Positions 1-8,328 of a DNA stretch of 64,000 bases are shown in pieces. Both the position numbers and the translations under genes were made by a program. The notes beneath the pieces were generated by a model. That model searched no databases and was not told where the DNA came from. It saw only the letters and a program-made list of their open reading frames with translations. The stretch is from Silanimonas sp044377035 (GTDB taxonomy: Bacteria; Pseudomonadota; Gammaproteobacteria; Xanthomonadales; Xanthomonadaceae). The stretch lies in assembly GCF_044377035.1 (NCBI RefSeq), contig NZ_JBILJW010000001.1:62001-126000 (forward strand), written 5' to 3'. How positions within the stretch are numbered: the first letter of the stretch is position 1; every line of letters begins with the position of its first letter.

Positions 1-588
1 GTTCGATCCTGTCGCGGCTTGCGCCTCGGGGCCATCGCGCTGGCCGCCGAGGCGGGCTCTCAGTTTGTCCATCGCATAGCGCAGCCGCGACTTCACCGTT
101 TCGCGGCCGGCGCCGGTGATCTCGCCGATCGCCTCCAGCGAGAGTTCCTGTTCAAGCCGCAGCACCACGACCTCGCGCTGGTCGGGCGGCAGTGATTCGA
201 GCGCACGTTGCAGGCGGCGGCGCTCTTCGAAGACGGAGAGCGTGTGCTCGGGCGTTTCCGGATCTGCCTCGCGCTCCAAGCGCGCCATGTCGTCCTCGCT
301 GGCCATCGGGCGGTGCGTCGCCGCGCGCCAGTGGTCCGTCAGCCGGTTCGTCGCGATCTGGTAAAGCCAGGTGCTGAACTTCGCCTCCGGCCGGTAGCGG
401 TCGCGCGCGGTGACGACCTTCTGCCACACGTCCTGGAAGAGCTCCTCCGCCGTGGCCTGCACGCGCACCTGGCGGAGGATGAAACGGAACAGCGGGCCGC
501 GGTGGCGCGCGTACAGCGGCTCGAAGGCCTCGGCCTCGCCGGCCGCATAGGCCAGCATCAAGGCTTCGTCGCTGCGCTCGGCATCCAT
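1..588 (-). CDS. ECF-type RNA polymerase sigma factor (3' end beyond window)
   Basis: Alternative sigma factor of the extracytoplasmic-function class, which directs RNA polymerase to a small regulon. The reading frame starts at an ATG (complement of 586-588) and stays open for 196 codons to the window edge, so the C-terminus is missing. Region 2 lies at about residues 20-90 and contains the DVWQKV and KFSTWLYQIATNRL segments. Region 4 lies at about residues 125-175 (LPPDQREVVVLRL, then the helix-turn-helix TGAGRETVKSRL). It lies 25 bases downstream of the VWA lipoprotein gene on the same strand, so the two are probably co-transcribed. No anti-sigma gene is visible in the window; one could lie beyond base 1. 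Confidence 0.9.
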   Translation of the reverse strand, partial: MDAERSDEALMLAYAAGEAEAFEPLYARHRGPLFRFILRQVRVQATAEELFQDVWQKVVTARDRYRPEAKFSTWLYQIATNRLTDHWRAATHRPMASEDDMARLEREADPETPEHTLSVFEERRRLQRALESLPPDQREVVVLRLEQELSLEAIGEITGAGRETVKSRLRYAMDKLRARLGGQRDGPEAQAATGSN

Positions 589-613
589 GCGCGGGAGGGT
601 AGGCGAATTCGCG

Positions 614-2422
614 TCATTCGGACACCGCCAGCGCGGGCCGTTCGGCCTCGGGCAGCGTCTCGCCGTCGAGAGCGGCGACCTGGCGAACCATCCGCCGCAG
701 TTCGTCGCGACTCGCCGCATCGCGGGCGTCGGGTGCTGCACCGAAGGCCCCGTCGACCCATCGCACCACCTCGTTCCAGCCGGCGCCGCCCAAGGCTTCG
801 CCGCCGCGTAGGCGCTCGCCGTAGGCCGTCACCGCGGCGGCCCACTGCAGTGCGGGCGATGCAGTGGTGGCGATGTCGGCGCGGCGGACCGGGCGCTCCA
901 GCAGTTGGCTCGCGCCACCTTCCGGGGCCTTGTAGCGCAGCCGCACGGTGGCCAACTCGCCCTCGGCACCGGTGCCAGGCGTGCGCGCTCCGGCGGCGTA
1001 CTTCAGCGGCGCGTTCCATTCGCCGCCACTGCCCACGAGCGCGATCTCGTACAGGGCGGTGACGTCGTGGCCCGCGCCGATCTCGCCGGCATCAACGGCG
1101 TCGTTGGCGAAGTCCTCGCGCTTCAGCTGGCGGTTCTCGTAGCCGACGAGGCGGTACTCGGCCACCTGCGCCGGATTGAACTCGACCTGGATCTTCACGT
1201 CCTTGGCGACGGTCAGCAGGGTGCCGGCCATCTCGTCGCGCAGCACTTTGCGCGCCTCACGCGGGCTGTCGATGTAGGCATGGTTGCCATCGCCGATGTT
1301 CGCGAGCTGCTCGGCCATCGCGTCGTTGTAGTTGCCTTGGCCGAAGCCGAGCGTCGACAGCGCGATGCCGTGCTTGCGCTGTTCGGCGACGAAAGCCTCG
1401 AGCGTGGTCTGGTCCGTGGTTCCGACGTTGAAGTCACCGTCGGTGGCCAGCACGATGCGGTTCACGCCGCCGTCGATCTTCGCCTCGCGGGCGATGCGGT
1501 AAGCGAGTTCGATGCCGGCGCCGCCATTGGTGGAACCGCCGGCTTCGAGGCGATCCAGAGCTTCGAGGATGGTGCCGCGCTCGGCACCCGACGTGGGCGG
1601 CAGCACGAGGCCGGCGCTACCCGCGTAGACGACGAGCGCCATGCGGTCCTGTGGGCGCATTTGCAGCACCAGTTCGCGCAGGGCCTGCTTCACCAGCGGC
1701 AGCTTGTCGGCGTCCTGCATCGAACCGCTGGTGTCGACGAGGAAAACCAGGTTGCTTGGCGGCAGCTCCGTGGCCGGCACCTCGTAGGCCTTCAGCGCGA
1801 CGCGCATCAGCAGGCGGCGGGCGTTCCACGGCGCCGGGGCCACCTCGGTGTGCACCGCGAACGGCTGGCTTCGCGAAATGGGGGCGGTATCGCCGTAGTC
1901 GAAATAGTTCAGAAGTTCCTCCACGCGCACCGCGTCGGCGGGCGGGCGCTGGCCCCAGCCGATCATCCGGCGCAGGTTGCTGTAGCTGCCGGTGTCGACG
2001 TCGATGCTGAAGGTGGACACTGGCTGCTCGGCGACGCGCTGCACCGGGTTCGGCGGAACATCGGCATAACGCTCGGCGTTGGGCTCGGCGAGCGCGGCGA
2101 AGTTCGCGGCCGGCGCGGCCACGGACGGCGCGGCGTAGCCCAGCGGCGCCGAACGCGCAGGCGGTGCGGGCGGCGGGGCGGGCGCGTAGGCGACGTCGGC
2201 GATGGCGTTCGCTTCGGCGCCGCGGATCCGCGTGCCGGTCACGACCACCGATTCGAGCCGCCGGGATTCCTGTTCGCGGCTGCGCTCTTGCAGGACGGCC
2301 GGTTCCTCGGGCGGTGGAGGTGCGCTGCCGGCGACGTCGCTCGAGGATTGGCAGCCCGGAAGGGCCAGCAGCACGGCGGTGGCGAGCAGGGTGGGGGCGA
2401 TGCGGGTGGGACGGGTGGACAT
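614..2422 (-). CDS. VWA domain lipoprotein (YfbK-like)
   Basis: Secreted 602-residue lipoprotein with a von Willebrand factor A domain. The N-terminus carries a lipoprotein signal ending in LLALPGC (lipobox Cys near residue 24). A Pro/Ala-rich linker follows. After it comes the segment PVSTFSIDVDTGSYSNLRR, typical of the N-terminal domain of YfbK-type VWA proteins. The metal-binding MIDAS motif DTSGS (from FLVDTSGSMQDADK) sits near residue 230, and the C-terminal part resembles the DUF3520 domain. Unusually, the linker holds VVVTGTRIRG, a peptide normally seen at the start of TonB-receptor plugs. Ligand and partners are unknown; a metal-dependent adhesion or scaffold role is inferred from the family. 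The sigma factor gene follows 25 bases downstream. Confidence 0.9.
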   Translation of the reverse strand: MSTRPTRIAPTLLATAVLLALPGCQSSSDVAGSAPPPPEEPAVLQERSREQESRRLESVVVTGTRIRGAEANAIADVAYAPAPPPAPPARSAPLGYAAPSVAAPAANFAALAEPNAERYADVPPNPVQRVAEQPVSTFSIDVDTGSYSNLRRMIGWGQRPPADAVRVEELLNYFDYGDTAPISRSQPFAVHTEVAPAPWNARRLLMRVALKAYEVPATELPPSNLVFLVDTSGSMQDADKLPLVKQALRELVLQMRPQDRMALVVYAGSAGLVLPPTSGAERGTILEALDRLEAGGSTNGGAGIELAYRIAREAKIDGGVNRIVLATDGDFNVGTTDQTTLEAFVAEQRKHGIALSTLGFGQGNYNDAMAEQLANIGDGNHAYIDSPREARKVLRDEMAGTLLTVAKDVKIQVEFNPAQVAEYRLVGYENRQLKREDFANDAVDAGEIGAGHDVTALYEIALVGSGGEWNAPLKYAAGARTPGTGAEGELATVRLRYKAPEGGASQLLERPVRRADIATTASPALQWAAAVTAYGERLRGGEALGGAGWNEVVRWVDGAFGAAPDARDAASRDELRRMVRQVAALDGETLPEAERPALAVSE

Positions 2423-2510
2423 GGCGGTGCTCCGGGGTGGGTGACGACTTCAACGCCCGAAGCCAAGGAACGGGGTTGAAGCCGCCCGCGCTCCGGCGCA
2501 GGCTTCCCGC

Positions 2511-2987
2511 ATGCGCTTCCTTCTCGCTCTCTTGCCGCTCTGGCTGGCCCTCCTCGCCGCGTCCGGGCTTCAGGCCCGGTCGTCGGAATGCGGCTTCATC
2601 AAGGACCCCGATCACCGCGCGGCCTGCCGTGCGGAGGCGGGCGGAAGCAGCAGCGAATGCGGCTTCATCCGCGATGCCGACCAGCGGGCCTACTGCCGGG
2701 CCAAGCAGGAGGGCAGCGAAGCGCAGTGCGGCTTCATCGGCGATGCCGACCTCCGTTCGCGCTGTCGGGCCGAGACGGGCGGCGGTGGGAGCCAGTGCGG
2801 CTTCATCCGCGATGCCGATCAGCGCGCATTCTGTCGCGCCACCACGGATGGTGAATCGAGCCAGTGCGGCTTCATCCGCGACGATGATCTGCGGGCCCAC
2901 TGCCGCGCCCGAACGGGCGGTGGCGAAGCGCAGTGCGGGTTCATCCGCGATCCGGATCGCCGGGCAGCTTGCCGGGCTGGAGGTTGA
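2511..2987 (+). CDS. Secreted protein of six tandem Cys repeats
   Basis: A 158-residue protein I do not recognise. Residues 1-22 form a signal peptide (LLALLPLWLALLAASGLQA). The rest is six near-identical units of about 23 residues with consensus ECGFIRDADxRAxCRAxxGG. Each has two cysteines spaced C-x11-C, giving 12 cysteines in total, first at residue 27. The even count and export signal suggest a disulphide bond in each unit, so the mature protein may be a string of small cross-linked modules. The conserved D-x-D-x-R core could bind metal; that is inference. It is transcribed divergently from the VWA lipoprotein gene, with 88 bases between starts. The ATG lacks a strong Shine-Dalgarno sequence, but signal peptide and repeats leave the frame in little doubt. 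Confidence 0.75.
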   Translation: MRFLLALLPLWLALLAASGLQARSSECGFIKDPDHRAACRAEAGGSSSECGFIRDADQRAYCRAKQEGSEAQCGFIGDADLRSRCRAETGGGGSQCGFIRDADQRAFCRATTDGESSQCGFIRDDDLRAHCRARTGGGEAQCGFIRDPDRRAACRAGG

Positions 2988-3069
2988 GGAAAACGGCCAT
3001 TGCGTGATGCGGCGGTCTTCGGTGCGCCCCAGCGGTCTCGATGAGGCTGCTCGATAGCGGACAGACTGC

Positions 3070-3132
3070 CTAGGCCAGCAGGATCGCGGTGGCGAGAAGG
3101 GTGGGGGTGATGCGTGAACGACGGGTCGGCAT
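3070..3132 (-). pseudogene. Fossil copy of the VWA lipoprotein gene start
   Basis: A 20-codon reading frame closed by TAG encodes MPTRRSRITPTLLATAILLA. It matches 15 of the first 20 residues of the VWA lipoprotein encoded at 614-2422. Similarity continues into the ribosome-binding region (GGAGC five to ten bases before each ATG) and stops just before where the lipobox cysteine would be. No VWA sequence follows, so this looks like the remnant of a duplicated lipoprotein gene or a duplicated gene start. It could be translated as a free signal-peptide fragment, but nothing indicates a function. Confidence 0.6.
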
Positions 3133-3205
3133 GGAGGGGCTCCGCTCATTGGCAGGCCCTTCTTGTGTCGGATGGAGCAGCGTTTCGGTTTGCGCCCCGG
3201 TTGCG

Positions 3206-3739
3206 CTAGCCATCAAGAGGTGCACGCCTCTCCTGGACGTATCCATCCAGCAGCTTGGCGATCTTCCTCGCCAAGCGGAGATTCTCTGCCGAGTAGGGAA
3301 GTCGGATGCCGGGCTGAGGATGGAATTCCTCCGGAAGGTCATCCGGAACCGTTGGCATCCAGTGAGCCCTTGACGCAGCATCCGGAAACGCCTTCAGGAC
3401 AGTGTTCCAGTCCTTAGCCTCGAGGGCGTCGTCTCTGACCACCCAATACGCCTCAACGGCCGTTCCGCGAAAGTGCGCGGTCAGCGGTCCAAGAAGCGGG
3501 AACAATGCGAAAGCGAGCAGTCCGACAACGAGAGCCCCTCCGCCCGTGATCGCGAGCCAAATGCCGGCGAAAACCATTATCGGCAACAGAGCGCCGACAC
3601 CCCCCGGAGTGATCCAGAAGCCAGCTTCCACATCCTCTCGCGATGGCGGGAAAGAATGAGCAACGAAGATGGTCAGCGCGATCAGGGTTATCCCGGCACA
3701 CAGAAGCGAGAACAGAAGTCGCTTGATGAGGCGGGGCAT
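3206..3739 (-). CDS. Hypothetical membrane protein
   Basis: A 177-residue protein of no family I recognise. Residues 7-28 form a hydrophobic helix that could be a signal anchor. Two further transmembrane segments lie at about residues 45-66 and 68-88 (LLPIMVFAGIWLAITGGG and LVVGLLAFALFPLLG). The remaining ~85 residues are soluble and charged, with the segment LRLARKIAKLLDGYVQ near the C-terminus. The nucleotide sequence from about 3150 to 3780 is visibly less GC-rich than its surroundings. That and its position next to the duplicated VWA gene start suggest the patch was inserted or rearranged. The aldehyde dehydrogenase gene upstream on the same strand ends 38 bases before this start. Confidence 0.65.
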   Translation of the reverse strand: MPRLIKRLLFSLLCAGITLIALTIFVAHSFPPSREDVEAGFWITPGGVGALLPIMVFAGIWLAITGGGALVVGLLAFALFPLLGPLTAHFRGTAVEAYWVVRDDALEAKDWNTVLKAFPDAASRAHWMPTVPDDLPEEFHPQPGIRLPYSAENLRLARKIAKLLDGYVQERRAPLDG

Positions 3740-3777
3740 CGCTTGTTTTCCGAAATCGGGGCTGAGGTGATGATCGC

Positions 3778-5211
3778 CTAGTTGCGTGTAGTGACCAACA
3801 GCCGCGTCTCGCTGAAATCATCCATGGCCCACCGCGGCCCTTCGCGGCCGAGCCCACTGTCTTTCACCCCGCCGTAGGGCATGCGGTCGACGCGCACCGT
3901 GGGCACGTCGCCAATCACCACGCCGCCGACGTCGAGCGCGTCCCACGCGCGCATCGCGTGGTCCATGCGCGTGGTGAACACGCCGCACTGCAGGCCGAAG
4001 CGGCTGTCGTTGGCGCGTTCGAGGGCGTGGTCGAAATCCTCCGCGGCTTCGAGCAGCAGCACCGGCCCGAAGGCTTCCTCGCGATAGAGCGGATGGTCGC
4101 GGGGAACGTTCTCCAGCAGCGTCGGCCCGAGCAGGGAAGGGCACTCATCACGCCGTGCTCCGCGGACGAGGGCCGTCGCTCCCGCGGCGATTGCGCTGGC
4201 GATCGATGATTCGAGACGATCCGCGGCCGCGGCACTGATCATCGGTCCGACGACGGTGCGCGGGTCGCGCGGATCGCCCTGGGGCAGGGCACGCACGACG
4301 TCCGCCAGTTTGTCGCGCAAGGCCGGCAACACCCCGCGATGGACGATCAGGCGCTGCACGCTGATGCAGCTCTGTCCGGCTTGGCCATACGCGCCAGAAA
4401 CAATCCGCGACACCACGTGGTCGAGGTCGGCGCCGGGATCGGCGTCGACGATGCAGGCCGCGTTGCCTCCCAGTTCCAGCACCACGCGCTTCTTGCCGGC
4501 GCGGGCTTTCAGGTCCCAGCCGACCAGCCCGCCGGTGAAGCTCAGCACCGCGATGCGCGCGTCCTCGACGAACGGCGCGGCGTGCGTGTTCGCGCAGGGC
4601 AGGATCGAGAACGCGCCTTCGGGCAGATCGCACTCGGCCAGCCACTCGCCGAGCTTCAGGGCGGTGAGCGGCGTGGCCGGGGCGGGCTTGAGAAGAACGG
4701 GGCAGCCCGCGGCGAGGGCCGGCGCCAGCTTGTGCAGCACCAGATTGAGCGGGAAGTTGAAGGGCGTGATCAGGCTCGCCACGCCGGCCGGAACGCGCCG
4801 GGTGAAGCCACGCCAGCCGCGGGTGGCGGCGTCGCGGTCGAGGTCGAGGGCCTCGCCATCGAGGCGGCCGGCCTCCGCGGCGGCTTCGCGCAACGTGGCC
4901 TGCGCCCGGGCGACCTCGGCGCGTGCGGCAGCGATGGGCTTGCCGCCTTCCGCCGTGATGGTTTGGGCGAGCGATTCTGCGCGTTCGCGCACGCGGGCCA
5001 GCAGGTGCTCCAACACATCGCGGCGAAGCCATGCGGGCAGGGCGGCCATCGCCGGCCGCGCGGCGTGGGCCGCGGTGATCGCCTGCTCGATCTCGTCGGG
5101 GCCGGCCTGCGCGACCTCGGCGATCGTCTCGCCGCTCCACGCATCGCGCATCGGCAGCGAGCTGCCCGTGTGCACCGCCCGGTTCGCCAGCCAGAGGGGG
5201 GCAGCCGTCAT
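3778..5211 (-). CDS. NAD(P)-dependent aldehyde dehydrogenase
   Basis: Aldehyde dehydrogenase superfamily enzyme, 477 residues from the ATG at 5211 (MTAAPLWLANRAV). That length is usual for the family; the frame continues upstream, but only by overlapping the end of xseA. Visible landmarks in order are FNFPLNLVLHKLAP (cofactor-binding region), KPAPATPL, SFTGG, the general-base glutamate in LELGGN, the catalytic cysteine in YGQAGQSCISVQR, and EEAFGPVL near the C-terminus. It should oxidise an aldehyde to the acid; substrate cannot be told from sequence. It follows xseA by 31 bases on the same strand, with no functional link evident. Confidence 0.9.
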   Translation of the reverse strand: MTAAPLWLANRAVHTGSSLPMRDAWSGETIAEVAQAGPDEIEQAITAAHAARPAMAALPAWLRRDVLEHLLARVRERAESLAQTITAEGGKPIAAARAEVARAQATLREAAAEAGRLDGEALDLDRDAATRGWRGFTRRVPAGVASLITPFNFPLNLVLHKLAPALAAGCPVLLKPAPATPLTALKLGEWLAECDLPEGAFSILPCANTHAAPFVEDARIAVLSFTGGLVGWDLKARAGKKRVVLELGGNAACIVDADPGADLDHVVSRIVSGAYGQAGQSCISVQRLIVHRGVLPALRDKLADVVRALPQGDPRDPRTVVGPMISAAAADRLESSIASAIAAGATALVRGARRDECPSLLGPTLLENVPRDHPLYREEAFGPVLLLEAAEDFDHALERANDSRFGLQCGVFTTRMDHAMRAWDALDVGGVVIGDVPTVRVDRMPYGGVKDSGLGREGPRWAMDDFSETRLLVTTRN

Positions 5212-5242
5212 GCGCACGTCCCGTGGGGGCCACCCGCAGGGT

Positions 5243-6601
5243 TCACGGCGTGTCTCCATCGTTCGATTCCACCCGCAGGCGCAATCCACCCTCGGCGAGC
5301 CGCGCGCGCAGCGTGTCGCCGGCCGCGACTTCATCGGCGCGGCGCACGGCATGACCGTCCTCGCGCTGCAGGATGGCGTAGCCGCGGCCCAGGGTGGCGA
5401 GTGGGCTCACGGCGTGCAGGCCGCGGCCGAGTTCGCGAAGCAGGCCCAGCCGCGCCTGCAAACCTCGCCGCAGCGAGGTGTCCTGCCGCGCGCCGAGCAG
5501 GGCGAGCCGTTGTCGGAGTCGCTGGAGGCGAAGCGCAGGGGCCTGCTGCTCCAGCCGCTTCGACATCGTCGCCAGCCCGCTGCGTTGTGTCGCGAGCCGA
5601 CCGGCGAGGGCCGCCGCCAAGCGCAGTCGCAGCGATTCCGCGCGATCCCGCCCGCGCTCGAAGCGGCGCTGCGGGCGCTCGGCCTGCAGCCGGAGCCCGG
5701 CGTGGTCGGCGCGCTGGCGGGCCCGATCCAGCGACTCCTGAAGCCGACGTTGCAGGCGCAGGTGCAGATGATAGACACGCGCCTGCATCTCGGCGCGGTC
5801 CGGCACCAGAAGCTCGGCCGCCGCAGAGGGTGTGGGGGCGCGCAGATCGGCGACGAAATCCGCCAGCGTGAAATCAACTTCGTGCCCCACGGCCGATACC
5901 ACCGGTACCGGCGAATCGGCGATGGCGCGCACCAGCGCCTCGTCGTTGAAGCACCAAAGGTCCTCGAGGGAGCCGCCGCCGCGTGCCAGAAGAAGCACGT
6001 CATGGCGCCGCGCGGCATAGGCAGCGCGCAGGGTCTGGATGATGGCCGGCGCGGCATTGGCGCCTTGCACGGGCACCGGCAGCAGCTCGACCTCGAGCAT
6101 CGGCCAGCGCCGCGACAGCACGCTCTGGATATCGCGGATCACCGCGCCGCTCGGCGACGTGAGCACGCCCAACCGGCGCACGAAACGCGGCAGCGGGCGC
6201 TTGCGGCTCTCGGCGAACAGGCCTTCGGCATCGAGCTTCGACTTCAGGGCGTCGAAAGCCCGGCGCAATGCGCCTTCGCCGGCCTCTTCCATGTGCTCCA
6301 GCACCAGCTGGTAGTCGCCACGGGGCTCGTACAGCGTGAGCTTGGCGCGGACCAGCACCTGCATGCCGTCGCGCGGCAGGAATCGCAGGTACTGCGCCTT
6401 CATCTTGAACATCGCGCAGCGCACCTGCGCGCGCTCGTCCTTCAGGGTGAAGTACAGGTGCCCGGAGGCCGGTCGCGCGACACCGGAGAGCTCGCCCTCG
6501 ACCCAGATGGACGGGAAGCTGCCTTCCAGCAGGTCGCGGGCCAGGGTGTTGAGCTGGTGCGGCCGCAGCGTGGGGCGGCCTGCCGGGCCAGTGGCGCTCA
6601 C
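5243..6601 (-). CDS. xseA: Exodeoxyribonuclease VII large subunit
   Basis: Large subunit of exonuclease VII, which with XseB degrades single-stranded DNA from both ends to short acid-soluble oligonucleotides. The 452-residue product (E. coli protein 456) has an N-terminal OB fold (IWVEGELSGVARPASGHLYF). The catalytic core carries RRLGVLTSPSGAVIRD, then LLLARGGGSLEDLWCFND, then SAVGHEVDFTLADFVADLRAPTPSAAAEL. A long Arg/Leu-rich coiled coil follows, and the C-terminus has the conserved PLATLGRGYAIL. I chose the GTG at 6601 because it gives the normal N-terminus (VSATG, then the conserved QLNTLARDLL) and leaves 87 bases to the divergent PilZ gene. No xseB is in the window. Confidence 0.95.
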   Translation of the reverse strand: MSATGPAGRPTLRPHQLNTLARDLLEGSFPSIWVEGELSGVARPASGHLYFTLKDERAQVRCAMFKMKAQYLRFLPRDGMQVLVRAKLTLYEPRGDYQLVLEHMEEAGEGALRRAFDALKSKLDAEGLFAESRKRPLPRFVRRLGVLTSPSGAVIRDIQSVLSRRWPMLEVELLPVPVQGANAAPAIIQTLRAAYAARRHDVLLLARGGGSLEDLWCFNDEALVRAIADSPVPVVSAVGHEVDFTLADFVADLRAPTPSAAAELLVPDRAEMQARVYHLHLRLQRRLQESLDRARQRADHAGLRLQAERPQRRFERGRDRAESLRLRLAAALAGRLATQRSGLATMSKRLEQQAPALRLQRLRQRLALLGARQDTSLRRGLQARLGLLRELGRGLHAVSPLATLGRGYAILQREDGHAVRRADEVAAGDTLRARLAEGGLRLRVESNDGDTP

Positions 6602-6688
6602 GATGCGGCCCCGCCGGCCTTGCTCCGTGCCATGCGGCGGCCGTGGGCGCGACGGTACACTGGGGGCCTTGGACGGAGGCGATGGCGC

Positions 6689-8320
6689 ATGGGCGAAGTG
6701 TATCGACGTTTGGGCGAAACCCTGCCGCCGGGCTTGCGCGCGGAGCTGCCGTTCGGCCCCGACGCGAAGCGCGCCGCCGGCTGGATCGACACCTTGCCGC
6801 GCGCCGATGTGGCCGCCACGCGACGCGCCCTTCTCCGTGCGCTGGAGGCGCTGTCGTCGACGCACGCGCTGAAGGGCGCCACGCGCCGCGAGATCGCCGA
6901 AGTGCTGCGCCCAGCGATCCTCGACAACGCGCTCTCGACGCAGCGCCTGTTCGCCGGCAAGCCGCTGCCGTTGGCCGGTGACCTCGCGGGTCTTCCGGTC
7001 GAACTCGAGCAACTGCATCTTCGCCTTGCCCATGCCTACCGGATGGCCGCGGCCGACCAGTGCGGGCCGTCGGGCAGCCTGCCGTGGCTGCGCGGCGGGC
7101 AGGTCGCCGAGGCCGTGCAGCGCGCCGCTTACCACTACGGCGAGGCCTTGCTCGTGGCTTGGCGCGTCTATGCCGATCTTCCCGTCGACGCCTGGCGCGG
7201 CCTGCATCGCACCTATCGCTTCGCCGTGGAGCGCGAACTCGAGCGCCGTCCCTCGTCCGATCCGCTGGTGTCCGGGCTGCCGAGCGTCCAGCAGCGCTAC
7301 GTCGAGCTGCTGCTGATGCACGTGGTGAATCCGCGGGCCTTTTCGCAGCCCGAGCAGGAGCGCGTGTGGGCGATGTGCGAAGCCTTCGCCGCCCGCACGC
7401 CGTTGCGCGACACCCCGTCGGCCACCGCGGTCGGCGTGGCCGACGATGCCGATGAAGGCCCCGGCGGCAAGGCGCCGCCGCGCCAGTACCTCGACCTCGT
7501 GGGCTTCGCCGCGGCCGTCGAAGCCGCCCTCGCGGCCAGCGACGGCGAGAGCGCGACCGTGATGCCCGAGCACGGCGTGCCGGTGAAGATGAGCGCTGAT
7601 GGCCTGCGCAAGCTGCGCCGCGCGTTCTCGCACGCGGCCGCGCGGCAGTTCACCCGGCTCGACGCCGGCCACACCGTAGAGACGGTGTTCGGCCTGTCGG
7701 GCCTGCACTACCAGGCCAGCGGCGAGCGTGATTTCGACGCCTTCGCGAGGCAGGTGCTCGGCGACGCGTTGACGGAGACCGCGCGGGCCTCGTGGTCGGC
7801 GGGCGGCGCGGAGGTCTCCGCGCGTTCGGCGCGTATCCCTGCCCTGGTCGTCGACCAGAGCCTCGGTGGCTACCGGATGCGTTGGGCCCAGGACAACCAG
7901 CTGCGCCTGCGCGTCGGCGAGGTCGTCGGCATCCATGTCGGCGACCAGGAAGACCCGTCCGACTGGATGCTCGGCATCCTCCGCTGGTTGCGCTACGAGG
8001 CCGATGGGCAAGTGATGGCTGGCGTCGAGCTGCTCTCTCGCGCGGCCACGGCTGTCGCGTTGATGGGCACCGGTGCCGCGAGCCGCGCGCCGCTTCGTGC
8101 GCTGGAATTGCGTCCTCCCTATGGCGGCGGCGACTGGCTGTATCTCGCCGGCCAGCGCCTGCCGCAGGGTGAGCCGCTGCGCATCGGGCGGGAGCAGGAG
8201 CCCGTGGACCAGCTGCTCGACCGCCGCCCCGAAGGCCGCCTGAGCGACCTTCGCCTCGTCCAGACCCTGGGCGACTATTTCCTTTACCGCTACGCGCCGG
8301 CGACCGCCGGGCATTCCTGA
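6689..8320 (+). CDS. PilZ domain protein
   Basis: A 543-residue soluble protein whose C-terminal third is a probable PilZ domain. It contains VVDQSLGGYRMRW, matching the D/NxSxxG c-di-GMP-binding signature, and a beta-rich region up to about residue 490. The preceding RxxxR motif is not clear (only RSAR precedes), so c-di-GMP binding is likely but not certain. The N-terminal ~400 residues are helical and unlike anything I can name, with a Gly/Pro linker near residues 250-265 (DDADEGPGGKAPPRQ). The ATG at 6689 follows GGAGG by about nine bases. ispG starts eight bases after the stop, so the two are probably co-transcribed. A MASE1-GGDEF cyclase encoded at 23814-25223 could supply the ligand. 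Confidence 0.8.
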   Translation: MGEVYRRLGETLPPGLRAELPFGPDAKRAAGWIDTLPRADVAATRRALLRALEALSSTHALKGATRREIAEVLRPAILDNALSTQRLFAGKPLPLAGDLAGLPVELEQLHLRLAHAYRMAAADQCGPSGSLPWLRGGQVAEAVQRAAYHYGEALLVAWRVYADLPVDAWRGLHRTYRFAVERELERRPSSDPLVSGLPSVQQRYVELLLMHVVNPRAFSQPEQERVWAMCEAFAARTPLRDTPSATAVGVADDADEGPGGKAPPRQYLDLVGFAAAVEAALAASDGESATVMPEHGVPVKMSADGLRKLRRAFSHAAARQFTRLDAGHTVETVFGLSGLHYQASGERDFDAFARQVLGDALTETARASWSAGGAEVSARSARIPALVVDQSLGGYRMRWAQDNQLRLRVGEVVGIHVGDQEDPSDWMLGILRWLRYEADGQVMAGVELLSRAATAVALMGTGAASRAPLRALELRPPYGGGDWLYLAGQRLPQGEPLRIGREQEPVDQLLDRRPEGRLSDLRLVQTLGDYFLYRYAPATAGHS

Positions 8321-8328
8321 GTGATCCG

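Noticed and set aside
905..2479. A 524-codon plus-strand frame opposite the VWA gene
   Set aside because: It is antisense to a gene with signal peptide, MIDAS motif and family match. Its product is low-complexity His/Arg/Gly-rich, typical of shadow frames in GC-rich DNA.
2580..2985. Tandem 69-75-base DNA repeats that could suggest a repeat array or CRISPR
   Set aside because: The repeats are in one reading frame, have no unique spacers of constant length, and encode the conserved Cys-repeat protein.
4256..6688. Long plus-strand extension upstream of the PilZ gene
   Set aside because: It runs antisense through the aldehyde dehydrogenase and xseA genes and encodes Arg/Ala-rich sequence. The real PilZ start at 6689 has a ribosome-binding site and fits the divergent arrangement.
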